Shown in pieces: positions 27,823 through 35,839 of a stretch of 64,000 nt of DNA; position 1 is the stretch's first letter; every line of letters begins with the position of its first letter. The stretch is from Clostridiaceae bacterium (GTDB lineage: Bacteria; Bacillota; Clostridia; Peptostreptococcales; Natronincolaceae): contig JAFIFG010000123.1 in NCBI GenBank assembly GCA_020832135.1, positions 1-64,000 on the forward strand, given 5' to 3'. The translations under genes were made by a program, and so were the position numbers. The notes under the pieces are model-generated. The model was not told where the DNA came from, did not search any database, and saw only the letters and a program-made list of their open reading frames with translations.

Positions 27823-27829
27823 ATCCGAA

Positions 27830-28303
27830 ATGGATAGAAATAGTTTATCACATACAACATGGAATTGTAAATATCACATAGTTTTTGCACCCAAATACAG
27901 ACGACAAGTGATATATGGAAAAATAAAAAAAGATGTAGGAAAAATATTGAGGAAGTTGTGTGACCAAAAAGGAATAGAAATTCTTGAAGCAACAGCATGT
28001 AAAGATCATGTTCACTTGGTGTTAGCTATACCACCTAAATATAGTATATCAAGTATAATGGGCTAATTAAAAGGAAAAAGTTCATTAATGATATTTGATC
28101 GGCATGCAAATTTAAAATATAAATATGGAAATAGACATTTCTGGTGCAGGGGTTACTATGTAGACACCGTTGGTCGTAATGAAAAGAAAATACGGGAGTA
28201 TGTTAAAAATCAATTACAAGAAGACATAGCAAATGATCAGCTGAGCTTAATGGAATATGTTGATCCATTCACGGGAGAGAAGAGCCAAAAGAAGAAAAAA
28301 TAA
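27830..28303 (+). pseudogene. tnpA: IS200-type Y1 transposase TnpA with internal stop
   Basis: HUH-family tyrosine transposase for single-strand transposition. The frame reads TTWNCKYHIVFAPKYRR at the start and the HUH motif in CKDHVHLVLAIPP, then stops at TAA 28064-28066 after SSIMG, and continues in the same frame as LKGKSSLMIFD through the catalytic tyrosine in REYVKNQLQED to 28303. The TAA replaces what is usually an aromatic codon, so a single substitution has split the gene. Unless the stop is suppressed, this copy is inactive in cis. Confidence 0.85.
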
Positions 28304-28562
28304 AAAAAAGCTGCTTCAGCAGCAGTGTGTGTGCACAAGCAAATGGCGGACCATTCAAGGAGCCTTAAGGCTCAAGTGTGTAACATGCCCTTATAGGGCT
28401 GAACAAACTACCCGCTAAGCGGGTAGTTTTGATTTTGTCTAATTTTCTATGTAGAACCTAAATATGTATTTGTTAAATTTATGCATGTTAACTAAACTAT
28501 AGAATATTTGAATACCTCAATATATTTCTTGCATGCAAAATTAAATTGTAATAATATTTAAC

Positions 28563-28581
28563 TTGTAATAATTATTTACAA
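28563..28581 (+). promoter_or_regulatory. Dyad TTGTAA-N7-TTACAA before metN
   Basis: A perfect six-base inverted repeat lies 32 bases before the metN start, and TTGTAATAAT is also repeated just upstream near 28546. The spacing and symmetry resemble a dimeric repressor operator. No S-box (SAM riboswitch) fold is visible upstream of metN, so regulation by a protein would be a reasonable alternative. The DNA-binding protein is unknown. Confidence 0.35.
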
Positions 28582-28613
28582 ATTAACAAATTATTGTTTT
28601 AAAGGAGAAAACT

Positions 28614-29603
28614 ATGATTTACATAAAAGGGCTGAAAAAGTCATTTGATAATTTGAATGTTTTAGAGGGGATCGACTTAAAAATACAAGAAGGAGCGATC
28701 TTTGGTTTAGCAGGGCGGAGTGGAACAGGAAAATCTACACTTCTAAGATGCATTAACAGCCTAGAATCCTTTGATGAAGGGATTCTTAAGGTAATGGATG
28801 TTAATGTAGATGAGTTGACAGATAAGGAGAAACGTCTATACCGAAAGAATATTGGTATGATATTTCAACAGTTCTCACTTTTAAACCGTTTAACTGTTTA
28901 TGAGAATGTAGCCTTACCGATGAAATGTTGGAATTACAAAAAGGAAGATATCGATAAAACAGTAAAAGATCTTTTGGAGGTTATCGGTATCCCAGAAAAA
29001 ATCCACTCTAAAACAAGAGAATTATCTGGTGGACAGAAACAGAGAGTTGCCATAGCAAGGGCCCTATCGATGGAGCCTAAAATACTTTTATGCGATGAAG
29101 CAACCTCAGCTTTGGATCCAAAAAGCACCCAGGAAGTACTTGCCTTATTAAAAAGAATTAATAAAGACTACGGTATAACTGTTGTCATGGTAACTCATGA
29201 AATGGCAGTGTTGCGTAGTATTTGTCAAGAGATTGCAATAATTGAAGAAGGCAAGGTTCAAACTACAGGGACAGTAGAGAGTATCTTTAAAGATAAGCCC
29301 CTAGCACTTAGAAATCTATTAGGTGATGATCAAAAGGACCTTCCTAGTTCTGGAAGAAACCTTGAGCTCTTATTCTCGAAGAAAAATATGAACGAGCCTG
29401 TTATATCTCAAATGGCTAGGGATATCTTGGTGGATTGCAGGATTGTTGGTGGGGAATTAGAAAGCTACAATAATGATATTCCAGGAACGATGATAATTAA
29501 TATTGAAGAGGAACATGTTTACAAAGTGAAAGAATACCTTGATAAAAGAAATTTCTTATGGCGAGAGCTTGTGTTTAAAGGAGGAGAGGCAATTGGATGC
29601 TGA
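28614..29603 (+). CDS. metN: Methionine ABC transporter ATPase MetN
   Basis: ATPase of the MetNIQ methionine importer, 329 aa. It has Walker A GRSGTGKST near residue 35, signature LSGGQKQRVAIARAL near residue 140, Walker B ILLCDEATSALDP, and the C-terminal NIL domain (about 255-329) that senses methionine and inhibits transport. AAGGAG precedes ATG 28614. The next gene overlaps its end. It stands just after the IS debris, with a fresh upstream region. Confidence 0.96.
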   Translation: MIYIKGLKKSFDNLNVLEGIDLKIQEGAIFGLAGRSGTGKSTLLRCINSLESFDEGILKVMDVNVDELTDKEKRLYRKNIGMIFQQFSLLNRLTVYENVALPMKCWNYKKEDIDKTVKDLLEVIGIPEKIHSKTRELSGGQKQRVAIARALSMEPKILLCDEATSALDPKSTQEVLALLKRINKDYGITVVMVTHEMAVLRSICQEIAIIEEGKVQTTGTVESIFKDKPLALRNLLGDDQKDLPSSGRNLELLFSKKNMNEPVISQMARDILVDCRIVGGELESYNNDIPGTMIINIEEEHVYKVKEYLDKRNFLWRELVFKGGEAIGC

Positions 29604-30264
29604 ATTTTGGTCTGTGTTTTTTCGATACTTTGATAGAGTGATTGGACCCTCCATATTTGCCACCCTTCGGATGATCTCAGCAATAATGATTATAGGTACT
29701 CTATTTGGTTTTATAGTTGCAGTCCTGTTAATTCTATATGGACCTTACGGGTTAGATCATAGACCAAGACTATATAAGATACTAGATTTTTTGGTGAATT
29801 CTATAAGATCCTTCCCAGTTTTAATTCTAATTGTAGCAATGTCTCCTGTTACAAAACAAGTAATGGGAACAACTATTGGGGAAAGAGCAGCGATACTACC
29901 TTTAGCCATCGCTGCGACAGCTTTTATTGCTCGACTACTAGAGAACAGCTTTATTGAAGTAGATAAACAGCTAATTGAAGCTGCTCAATCATTTGGTGCC
30001 ACAAGTATACAAATTGTTTTTCGTGTGATTGTAAAGGAATCTATACCATCTATGATTTCAACCTTGACTTTAACGGCAATCACTTTTCTTTCTGCCACAA
30101 CCATTGCAGGAGCTGTGGGCGGCGGCGGTTTAGGAGCTGTAGCACTTAACTATGGTTATCAAAGCTTTAACAATGTGATTCTTTATACCTGTGTGTTAAT
30201 TCTGTTTATTATGGTCTGGTTTATTCAATTTATAGGCAACTTGCTATATAAAAGAAGCCAATAA
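29593..30264 (+). CDS. metI: Methionine ABC transporter permease MetI
   Basis: Membrane permease of the MetNIQ system, 223 aa with five helices and the EAA loop LIEAAQSFGATSIQIVFRVIV, which docks on MetN. The best start is TTG 29593, eleven bases before the metN stop and behind AAAGGAGGAG; the longer in-frame reading starts inside metN without a ribosome site. Conserved end GGGGLGAVALNYGYQ is typical of the family. Confidence 0.94.
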   Translation: MDAEFWSVFFRYFDRVIGPSIFATLRMISAIMIIGTLFGFIVAVLLILYGPYGLDHRPRLYKILDFLVNSIRSFPVLILIVAMSPVTKQVMGTTIGERAAILPLAIAATAFIARLLENSFIEVDKQLIEAAQSFGATSIQIVFRVIVKESIPSMISTLTLTAITFLSATTIAGAVGGGGLGAVALNYGYQSFNNVILYTCVLILFIMVWFIQFIGNLLYKRSQ

Positions 30265-30359
30265 TCAATTTTAAAGTATGATAAAGCATAGAGATATAAT
30301 TCCAAATTGAAATATCATCTAGGCTTTTCAGATAAAATTAACTTAAGGAGGAATTATTC

Positions 30360-31187
30360 ATGAACAGATTTTTCAAAACATTATTATTAGCATTGTGTAT
30401 TACCTCTTTACTATTTACCATTGGTTGTAGCCAACAGAGTAGCCAAGAGGTAGCTAGTGCTGAACAAGAAAGAGTGGCCCTGAAAATTGGCACATTATCA
30501 ACTTTTGAGCCTGTTATACCATGGATTGAAGAAGAAATGAAAGAGCTAGGCTATGATATTGAGCATATAGTGTTTGATGGACATACTCTTCCAGCTACAG
30601 CACTAGGAAATAAAGAAATCGACGGCTTGTTTCATAATCATAAGCCTTGGATCGAAACCTTTAACTCCCTTAACAGTACAAACCTTGTTGTACCCGAGCC
30701 ATATATTACCTATGGGCCGTTAGCAATTTACTCACTAAAGCATGATAGTGTAGAGGATATCCCACAAAATGCTCAGTTTGCTTTAATGGGTGACCCAACA
30801 AATATGGAAAGAAGTTTAATCATTTTGCAAGATGTGGGTTTAATCACACTAGGAGACAAAACAGGAGAGTTTTATTCTATTATTGACATTGAGGAGAATC
30901 CTAAGAACATTCGAATCCTTGAAACTGAAAGTGCCACTACAGTTAGAAGTATTGAAGATGTTGATGCGGTAATAGTATATGCCCATAGAATGATGCAAGC
31001 TAGTCTAGATCCAACTTCTTATATATATGCAGATCCAGAAAGTGCTAATTACCCACAAAGCCTTGTTGTGAATGAAGGTAATGAAAATGAGCAATGGGTG
31101 ATAGATTTTCTTGCTATTACTCAAACAGAGTCATTTAGAGATAAGTTCAATGAATACTATCAAGGTTCTTATATTTTATACGAGTAA
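30360..31187 (+). CDS. metQ: Methionine-binding lipoprotein MetQ
   Basis: Solute-binding lipoprotein (NLPA family), 275 aa. The signal peptide (about 1-23) ends in the lipobox LFTIGC, with the acylated Cys at residue 23. The mature part has the paired-lobe fold start VALKIGTLSTFEP and motifs such as LFHNHKPWIE. AAGGAGGAATT precedes ATG 30360. It is the substrate-capture component for the MetN-MetI pair; L- or D-methionine specificity is assumed from family and neighbours. Confidence 0.92.
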   Translation: MNRFFKTLLLALCITSLLFTIGCSQQSSQEVASAEQERVALKIGTLSTFEPVIPWIEEEMKELGYDIEHIVFDGHTLPATALGNKEIDGLFHNHKPWIETFNSLNSTNLVVPEPYITYGPLAIYSLKHDSVEDIPQNAQFALMGDPTNMERSLIILQDVGLITLGDKTGEFYSIIDIEENPKNIRILETESATTVRSIEDVDAVIVYAHRMMQASLDPTSYIYADPESANYPQSLVVNEGNENEQWVIDFLAITQTESFRDKFNEYYQGSYILYE

Positions 31188-31196
31188 GAAAGAGGG

Positions 31197-31991
31197 ATGA
31201 AATTGGAGTTTATAAATTTAAGGGAGTCCGTAAAAAAACTAAATGCCATACTAAATCTTAAAAGGAACATCGTTGGAGTGAAATTTCTTTTTACTGAAGA
31301 AGAGTTTCAAGAATCGGATGCACCAGTACATAATAACTCCATGTTTTATTGCCTAATGATAAAAAAAGCTATGGGTGGAGAGTCGATGAAAGTAAGGGGG
31401 AGTTCCTTTAGTTGCATGGGCTCTGTACGTTCTTTAGGTCTTAAGGTCCCAGATGAATTTTTCACATCGGGAAGGCACTATGCCCGTTCGGGTATTTACC
31501 AGGACTTAACAATAGCTAAATCCGTAGCAAAAAATATGACTGTCTGTAATCATATGGCATATGGTTTGATGATAAAACCTCTTGAAGAGTTTCAGGAAAA
31601 ACCAGATATTGTTTTAATTGTTGCAAAACCAATGGAGGCTATGAGGATCATACAGGGATATACATATAAGTTTGGCACCAATAGCCAGCTGAAAATGTCG
31701 GGGAATCAGGCCGTTTGCTCTGAATGTACAGCTTATCCCTTCGAAAGCAATGACATCAATGTGTCTGTTTTGTGTGGAGGAACTCGTGCTGTTGCTAAAT
31801 GGGATGAAAGTGAGTTAGGTATAGGATTTCCATTTAACAGGTTCCATGGAATTGTGGAAGGAGTCTGGGAAACAATGAACCCTCAAGAAAGCAATCAAAG
31901 AAAGAAAATTATTGAAAAAAAACTTGCTAATAACAATATAACAGACTTAAAGGTGGAATATAATCAAAATTACTATCGCAAAAGAAAATAA
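31197..31991 (+). CDS. DUF169 family protein
   Basis: A 264 aa soluble protein of the DUF169 family, common in anaerobes and of unknown function. Cysteines are conserved in FYCLMIK, SFSCMGSVRSLGL, AVCSECTAYPF and VLCGGTRA, which could bind a metal or iron-sulfur cluster. It starts nine bases after metQ, so it is probably part of the metNIQ operon. AAGAGGG abuts ATG 31197 and is better spaced for TTG 31203, so the true start may be two codons later. Confidence 0.85.
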   Translation: MKLEFINLRESVKKLNAILNLKRNIVGVKFLFTEEEFQESDAPVHNNSMFYCLMIKKAMGGESMKVRGSSFSCMGSVRSLGLKVPDEFFTSGRHYARSGIYQDLTIAKSVAKNMTVCNHMAYGLMIKPLEEFQEKPDIVLIVAKPMEAMRIIQGYTYKFGTNSQLKMSGNQAVCSECTAYPFESNDINVSVLCGGTRAVAKWDESELGIGFPFNRFHGIVEGVWETMNPQESNQRKKIIEKKLANNNITDLKVEYNQNYYRKRK

Positions 31992-32491
31992 TGTAATACG
32001 AGGGATATACTCTTAGGACTCTGGCTATTGCAAAAAAGGCAGGGTAATTATTGAGTCTTATGACATGATTTATATGTAAAATGAAAGTATAATAAACATG
32101 GCAAAGGATAGAGGGGGTTGCTTTTAAAGTAACTCCCTCTATCCTTTGGTGCATATTTCAATCATTGCACTTTAAAGGTTGAAATAGAATACGAAAGTAG
32201 ATTTTTATATGATACGAGAAATAAAAATATACATAAATAATTTAAATTCGACAACATTTTACACAAATTTAAATAGAGCTATAGTACTATTTAAGATAAC
32301 TTAATGAAATAGAAGAATTATTGCAAAATGTTATTGACGGTTTTGTAGATATAGCAGTGGCAAACTAATTGAATATCGTAGATGGGAAAATAATCAATAT
32401 CATGAATTACAAACTTTCAGTAGCATTCACGATAATCATTATCGCAGATTTCTAAATTTCGTTCTAATAAACTTTTAAGGGGGATTAATCA
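31992..32491. other. 500-base gap with a long palindrome and broken reading frames
   Basis: At 32102-32148 an 18-base stem CAAAGGATAGAGGG... pairs with ...CCCTCTATCCTTTG, a likely two-way terminator. Between about 32305 and 32478 two overlapping frames look protein-like, one ending TAA after DGFVDIAVAN and one reading KLIEYRRWENNQYHEL onward to TAA 32476, which suggests a small decayed gene. No complete gene is visible. Confidence 0.5.
32102..32148 (+). terminator. Long palindromic terminator after the met operon
   Basis: An 18-base stem with one G-T pair and an 11-base loop that is itself palindromic (CTTTTAAAG). There is no clean T run after it, so termination strength is uncertain. Confidence 0.5.
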
Positions 32492-33400
32492 ATGTTCACT
32501 AGAAAATTCAGCAAGGATAAAAGAGAAAAATTAATAGCAACAGATATTTTCAAAGACAAAATATTAAATGACATAAAAAATGAAGGAATGAACATAAAGG
32601 AAAGTAAGCAATATATAGATGTTTTTCCAGCAATACGGAATGAATATATCGACTTTTATCATGGTGGAGGAAGATTGTTTCATTTCAATGGGAAATTTAA
32701 AACCCATTTTAAATATGCCTCAGTTTATGATTATGACAATAAGGATTCTAATATTACAGAGGATCAATTGAACAAGATGAAACCAATAACTAATTTTATG
32801 GAAAGTTATGATCAAATTAAAAAAATGTGTTGTTTATATGCAGATGTTGAAGCGAAAGGGGTATCAAGAGTATATAAAAAATACTCTTATTTATATGACA
32901 AGTCAGACATTGTGATACTTGATATAGAAATAGCTTTTTCCAGTAAAGATGAAGCTAAGATGAGTGACAAAAGTAAAGGAGTAAATATAATAGATTTATT
33001 ACTTTATAATAAAAGAACAAAAACCTTAAGGTTCTATGAAGCAAAACATTATTCGAATCCAGAACTTTGGTCTTCTGAAGGCAATTCACCACGGGTCATA
33101 AGTCAAATAAAACGATATAAAGAGAGGATTTTCCAAGCAAAAGAGGAAATATTGAATGCATACAGAGAATACATAGATATGGTGAATCAAATTTTTGGCT
33201 TAACCTTAGAGAAACCAGAAAAACTAGATCCAGAAGTAGGACTGCTAGTATTTGGGTTTGATAATGAACAAAAAAATCGATTAAAGAAATTATTAGAAGC
33301 AGACTCTAGTTTAAAGGATATTAAATATTATTATGCAAAAGGAGATGAAAGGACATTGAATATAGAGACATTATGGCAAGGGGAATTGAAAATGAAATAG
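32492..33400 (+). CDS. Predicted PD-(D/E)XK superfamily nuclease, orphan
   Basis: Not a named family to me. The 302 aa protein has a core pattern of the PD-(D/E)XK nucleases: VNIIDLLLYN (Asp at about residue 168) followed after a strand by FYEAKHY (Glu and Lys at about 182-184), then a helix SQIKRYKERI of the type that often follows in restriction-like enzymes. No methylase or partner gene lies next to it. AAGGGGGATTAATC precedes ATG 32492. The nuclease call rests on the motif pattern; it could be inactive or a DNA-binding relative. Confidence 0.6.
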   Translation: MFTRKFSKDKREKLIATDIFKDKILNDIKNEGMNIKESKQYIDVFPAIRNEYIDFYHGGGRLFHFNGKFKTHFKYASVYDYDNKDSNITEDQLNKMKPITNFMESYDQIKKMCCLYADVEAKGVSRVYKKYSYLYDKSDIVILDIEIAFSSKDEAKMSDKSKGVNIIDLLLYNKRTKTLRFYEAKHYSNPELWSSEGNSPRVISQIKRYKERIFQAKEEILNAYREYIDMVNQIFGLTLEKPEKLDPEVGLLVFGFDNEQKNRLKKLLEADSSLKDIKYYYAKGDERTLNIETLWQGELKMK

Positions 33401-33427
33401 CAGGGGTAACGTTCCCTGTTTTTTTAT
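33401..33427 (+). terminator. Terminator after the nuclease-like gene
   Basis: CAGGG and CCCTG form the stem around GTAACGTT, with seven T after it. Confidence 0.75.
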
Positions 33428-33507
33428 TTCATAACTACGACAAACTCTTGTCATTATGTCACTAACACTCATAGTATAATACAACTACAAGAAAGGATGA
33501 AGATATA

Positions 33508-34026
33508 ATGCTTAGTAAAACATCCCGTCAACTTATACTATTCCATATGTTTTTACATAGTGAGGTAGTGGAAACTACAGAGGTTACTAATTTAGTAAAA
33601 GTGAGTCATAGAACAATTGCTCGGGATATTAAAGATTTAGAAAGTGCAGGTCTAATCCGTGTAGTGTTTTCTAAAAAGGAAAAGGGATATGTACATATGG
33701 ATCACCAGTGTCGCTGTCCTATGGTAGCACCAATTTTTTCTGATAATAAAGCTAGTAACCGGCACCTTGAAAAGTTAATAAGATTAGCAAATATAATGAT
33801 AGGTCTACAGGGGCATGAGGAGGAGCCCTATTGGGAAGAGGAGGTTTATGGAAACCAGCAGAGTTGTAGTGATTGGTACAGGGCAACTTTTCCTAATGTA
33901 AGTCAAAGAACGATGCAAAGGGATTTTGCTGAGCTTAATAAAATAGGTTATTGCATCAGATACAACTTTAATGATAAATGTTATATGGTTGACTTTCCTA
34001 CAGATTTCGAAGGAATTCTTAGATAA
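33508..34026 (+). CDS. Winged-helix regulator of HTH_11/DeoR-like type
   Basis: A 172 aa protein with an N-terminal winged helix (about residues 5-55: TTEVTNLVKVSHRTIARDIKDL) as in DeoR- and WYL-type regulators, and a second helix-turn-helix-like stretch near the C-terminus (VSQRTMQRDFAELNKIGY). No ligand domain is recognised between them. Cysteines near residue 69-71 (HQCRCP) could bind metal. AGAAAGGATGAAG precedes ATG 33508. It may control the genes that follow; there is no direct evidence. Confidence 0.7.
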   Translation: MLSKTSRQLILFHMFLHSEVVETTEVTNLVKVSHRTIARDIKDLESAGLIRVVFSKKEKGYVHMDHQCRCPMVAPIFSDNKASNRHLEKLIRLANIMIGLQGHEEEPYWEEEVYGNQQSCSDWYRATFPNVSQRTMQRDFAELNKIGYCIRYNFNDKCYMVDFPTDFEGILR

Positions 34027-34060
34027 TTTTTTAAAATAATTATATTACAGGGGGTAAAAG

Positions 34061-34459
34061 ATGATAGCTAAAATTATAAAAACAAATGGATTTAAATTTA
34101 TTGAGTGGACGGAAGCTTCTAAAGTTATACCTATTTCCTACAAGGATTTCATAAGACTTTCCTGTGTAAATCCAAGTGGTGGGCATGACAGTCTATCTCC
34201 CTATTATGATATGACTCTAAGGGAGATGGTGAAGGCATGGGCTAAGGATAATCCTGACTACGAGTTAAATGTAGAGGTTTTTAATTTTACTAAAGACAAT
34301 TTTAGAAGTGCATTAATTGAATTCGTAGAGTCAGACTATGAGGAGTTTCCAGTATTTATGGTGGACTTAGATGATTATGTGACTCATAAGGAAATCTGTA
34401 ATACTAGGTATGATATTTTTATAGGGTTTTTAAAGGAATTTTCAAGGATTATCAAATAG
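34061..34459 (+). CDS. Hypothetical protein, 132 aa
   Basis: Family not recognised. It is a soluble, acidic, mixed alpha/beta protein with no membrane helix, signal or metal motif. The frame is open with a good GGGGG ribosome site before ATG 34061, starts 34 bases after the regulator gene, and uses codons like its neighbours, which supports a real gene. Confidence 0.6.
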   Translation: MIAKIIKTNGFKFIEWTEASKVIPISYKDFIRLSCVNPSGGHDSLSPYYDMTLREMVKAWAKDNPDYELNVEVFNFTKDNFRSALIEFVESDYEEFPVFMVDLDDYVTHKEICNTRYDIFIGFLKEFSRIIK

Positions 34460-34550
34460 TGTTGACTGGATATAAGCTTTATTTAACTTTCTATAAAAAT
34501 TTATACTATACGAGATAAATCAGATAAATAATTAGTTGAGGGGGGAGGAC

Positions 34551-34829
34551 ATGGAGGAGATTAGACAGAAAAGAGAATCAAGAGATTTTGAAGACAGTAT
34601 AATGAATATAGTCGATATAGAGGATATGGAGAAGTTGCTAAGGAGAGTAGGTTATTTTTATATGGCACTAGCCTTAAAAATCAGTAGCAAAGAAGTAAAC
34701 CTGCACCTTCGAAATAAATTAAGCTTAAAATATTTAGTAGATGAGCTAGATCAGGAAGTAAAAAGGATAGGGCCAATGAGACTTGAAGATGGAGTGAAGG
34801 CTCAAAAGTTTGTCTTAAGGTTAATTTAA
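34551..34829 (+). CDS. Hypothetical helical protein, 92 aa
   Basis: Family not recognised. The protein is highly charged and mostly helical. ATG 34551 is chosen because GGGGGGAGG lies just upstream; a TTG 15 bases earlier in frame overlaps this site. It lies 30 bases before the WG-repeat gene and is probably co-transcribed with it. Confidence 0.55.
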   Translation: MEEIRQKRESRDFEDSIMNIVDIEDMEKLLRRVGYFYMALALKISSKEVNLHLRNKLSLKYLVDELDQEVKRIGPMRLEDGVKAQKFVLRLI

Positions 34830-34859
34830 CTTATTGTTGTAATTAGAAGGAGGAGTATA

Positions 34860-35831
34860 ATGAGTGCTACATTATGTACCATATATGACTGTGAATTCGA
34901 CTTATACCATAAGGGAGTAATAAAGGACAATACAGTTTATGTAGTAGACGAGAAGGGGAACTCTAGGTCAGCAAAGGAATGTGTATGTGAACATATAAAT
35001 TGGGATATGGTTCAGTTTTATACCGGTTATTATGATGAAACCAATACAGAGCCTCAAAAGGATACATCAAAATGGGGATATTTTCTGTTGACTACAGGCG
35101 AAATAATGGTGCCTCCTACCTATGACTATGCTTATCCCTTCTATGGTGATCGTGCAAAGGTTAAGAAAGATAACAGATACGGCTTTATAGTTCCTGAAGG
35201 TAGAGAAGTTGTGGAGTCAGTTTGGGATGATACAGCTAGGGCTTTTCATAAAGCTCTAAGCTGGGTAAAGAAAGATGGTAAGTTTGGCTACATTGATAAA
35301 AACGGAGAAGTGATACTATCTCCCCAATTTGAAATGGCAAAGGAATTCCAATATCTTGATGTTTTTACTATAGATAGTAAGGAGGAACGTCAATATGCAG
35401 CCCTTGTTAAGAAAGATGGGAAGCACGGCTACATAGACGAAAGGGGTACATATATCTTCGAACCTATCTTTGATGATGGAAAGGAATTTTGGGATAGGGG
35501 CTATGCTCCAGTAATGATCCGTGGAAAGTGGGGGTTCATTGATAGAAGAGGAGAGTTTGTAGTAGCCTTTCAATTTGATAATATTGGCAGTAGTGATGGC
35601 TTTATAACAAGGGAGAACGTTAATAAAGAAAAGACCTTCTTTGGTTACAATGCAGAGGTTGTTAGTTTTTATACGGTTAAGAAGTATAAGCAATGGGGAT
35701 TATTAACGGATGATTTTGATATTATTATGCCAGAGGATGGGAATCGATATGTACTTCATAGAGAGATGAAAATATATATAAAGGATGGGACAGTGACAAG
35801 CAAGCGGAAACTAAAGGCTGACAAGGGTTAG
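34860..35831 (+). CDS. WG-repeat protein
   Basis: A 323 aa protein with about six WG/KWG repeats: units such as KWGYFLLTTGEIMVPP, KFGYIDKNGEVILSP, KHGYIDERGTYIFEP and KWGFIDRRGEFVVAF, each about 40-50 residues. WG repeats form beta-propeller-like or solenoid surfaces used for protein contacts. There is no signal peptide; an N-terminal cysteine-containing region (about 1-60) may be a separate domain. AGAAGGAGGAG precedes ATG 34860. The role is unknown. Confidence 0.85.
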   Translation: MSATLCTIYDCEFDLYHKGVIKDNTVYVVDEKGNSRSAKECVCEHINWDMVQFYTGYYDETNTEPQKDTSKWGYFLLTTGEIMVPPTYDYAYPFYGDRAKVKKDNRYGFIVPEGREVVESVWDDTARAFHKALSWVKKDGKFGYIDKNGEVILSPQFEMAKEFQYLDVFTIDSKEERQYAALVKKDGKHGYIDERGTYIFEPIFDDGKEFWDRGYAPVMIRGKWGFIDRRGEFVVAFQFDNIGSSDGFITRENVNKEKTFFGYNAEVVSFYTVKKYKQWGLLTDDFDIIMPEDGNRYVLHREMKIYIKDGTVTSKRKLKADKG

Positions 35832-35839
35832 GGGGAGAT

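Larger units (their letters stand above)
27765..28437 (+). mobile_element. IS200/IS605-family element (tnpA only), approximate limits
   Basis: The element contains a Y1 transposase gene flanked by hairpins instead of terminal inverted repeats, as in IS200. On the left, CCTCCTTTTGAT (27765-27776) pairs with ATCAAAAGGAGG (27811-27822) around a second stem TTGGTT/AACCAA. On the right are four palindromes: GCTGCT/AGCAGC, GAGCC/GGCTC, GCCCT/AGGGC and AAACTACCCGCT/AGCGGGTAGTTT, the last at about 28407-28431. Exact cleavage sites cannot be fixed without a reference copy. No tnpB is present. Confidence 0.75.

Noticed and set aside
28440-28613. Possible S-box (SAM) riboswitch before metN
   Set aside because: I looked for the conserved S-box stems and core and see none; the region is simple AT-rich sequence with a short dyad.
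34027-34060. Attachment site or integrase remnants around the accessory block
   Set aside because: No integrase gene, tRNA-derived direct repeat or att-like duplication was seen near the 32-37 kb block or the Wadjet operon.
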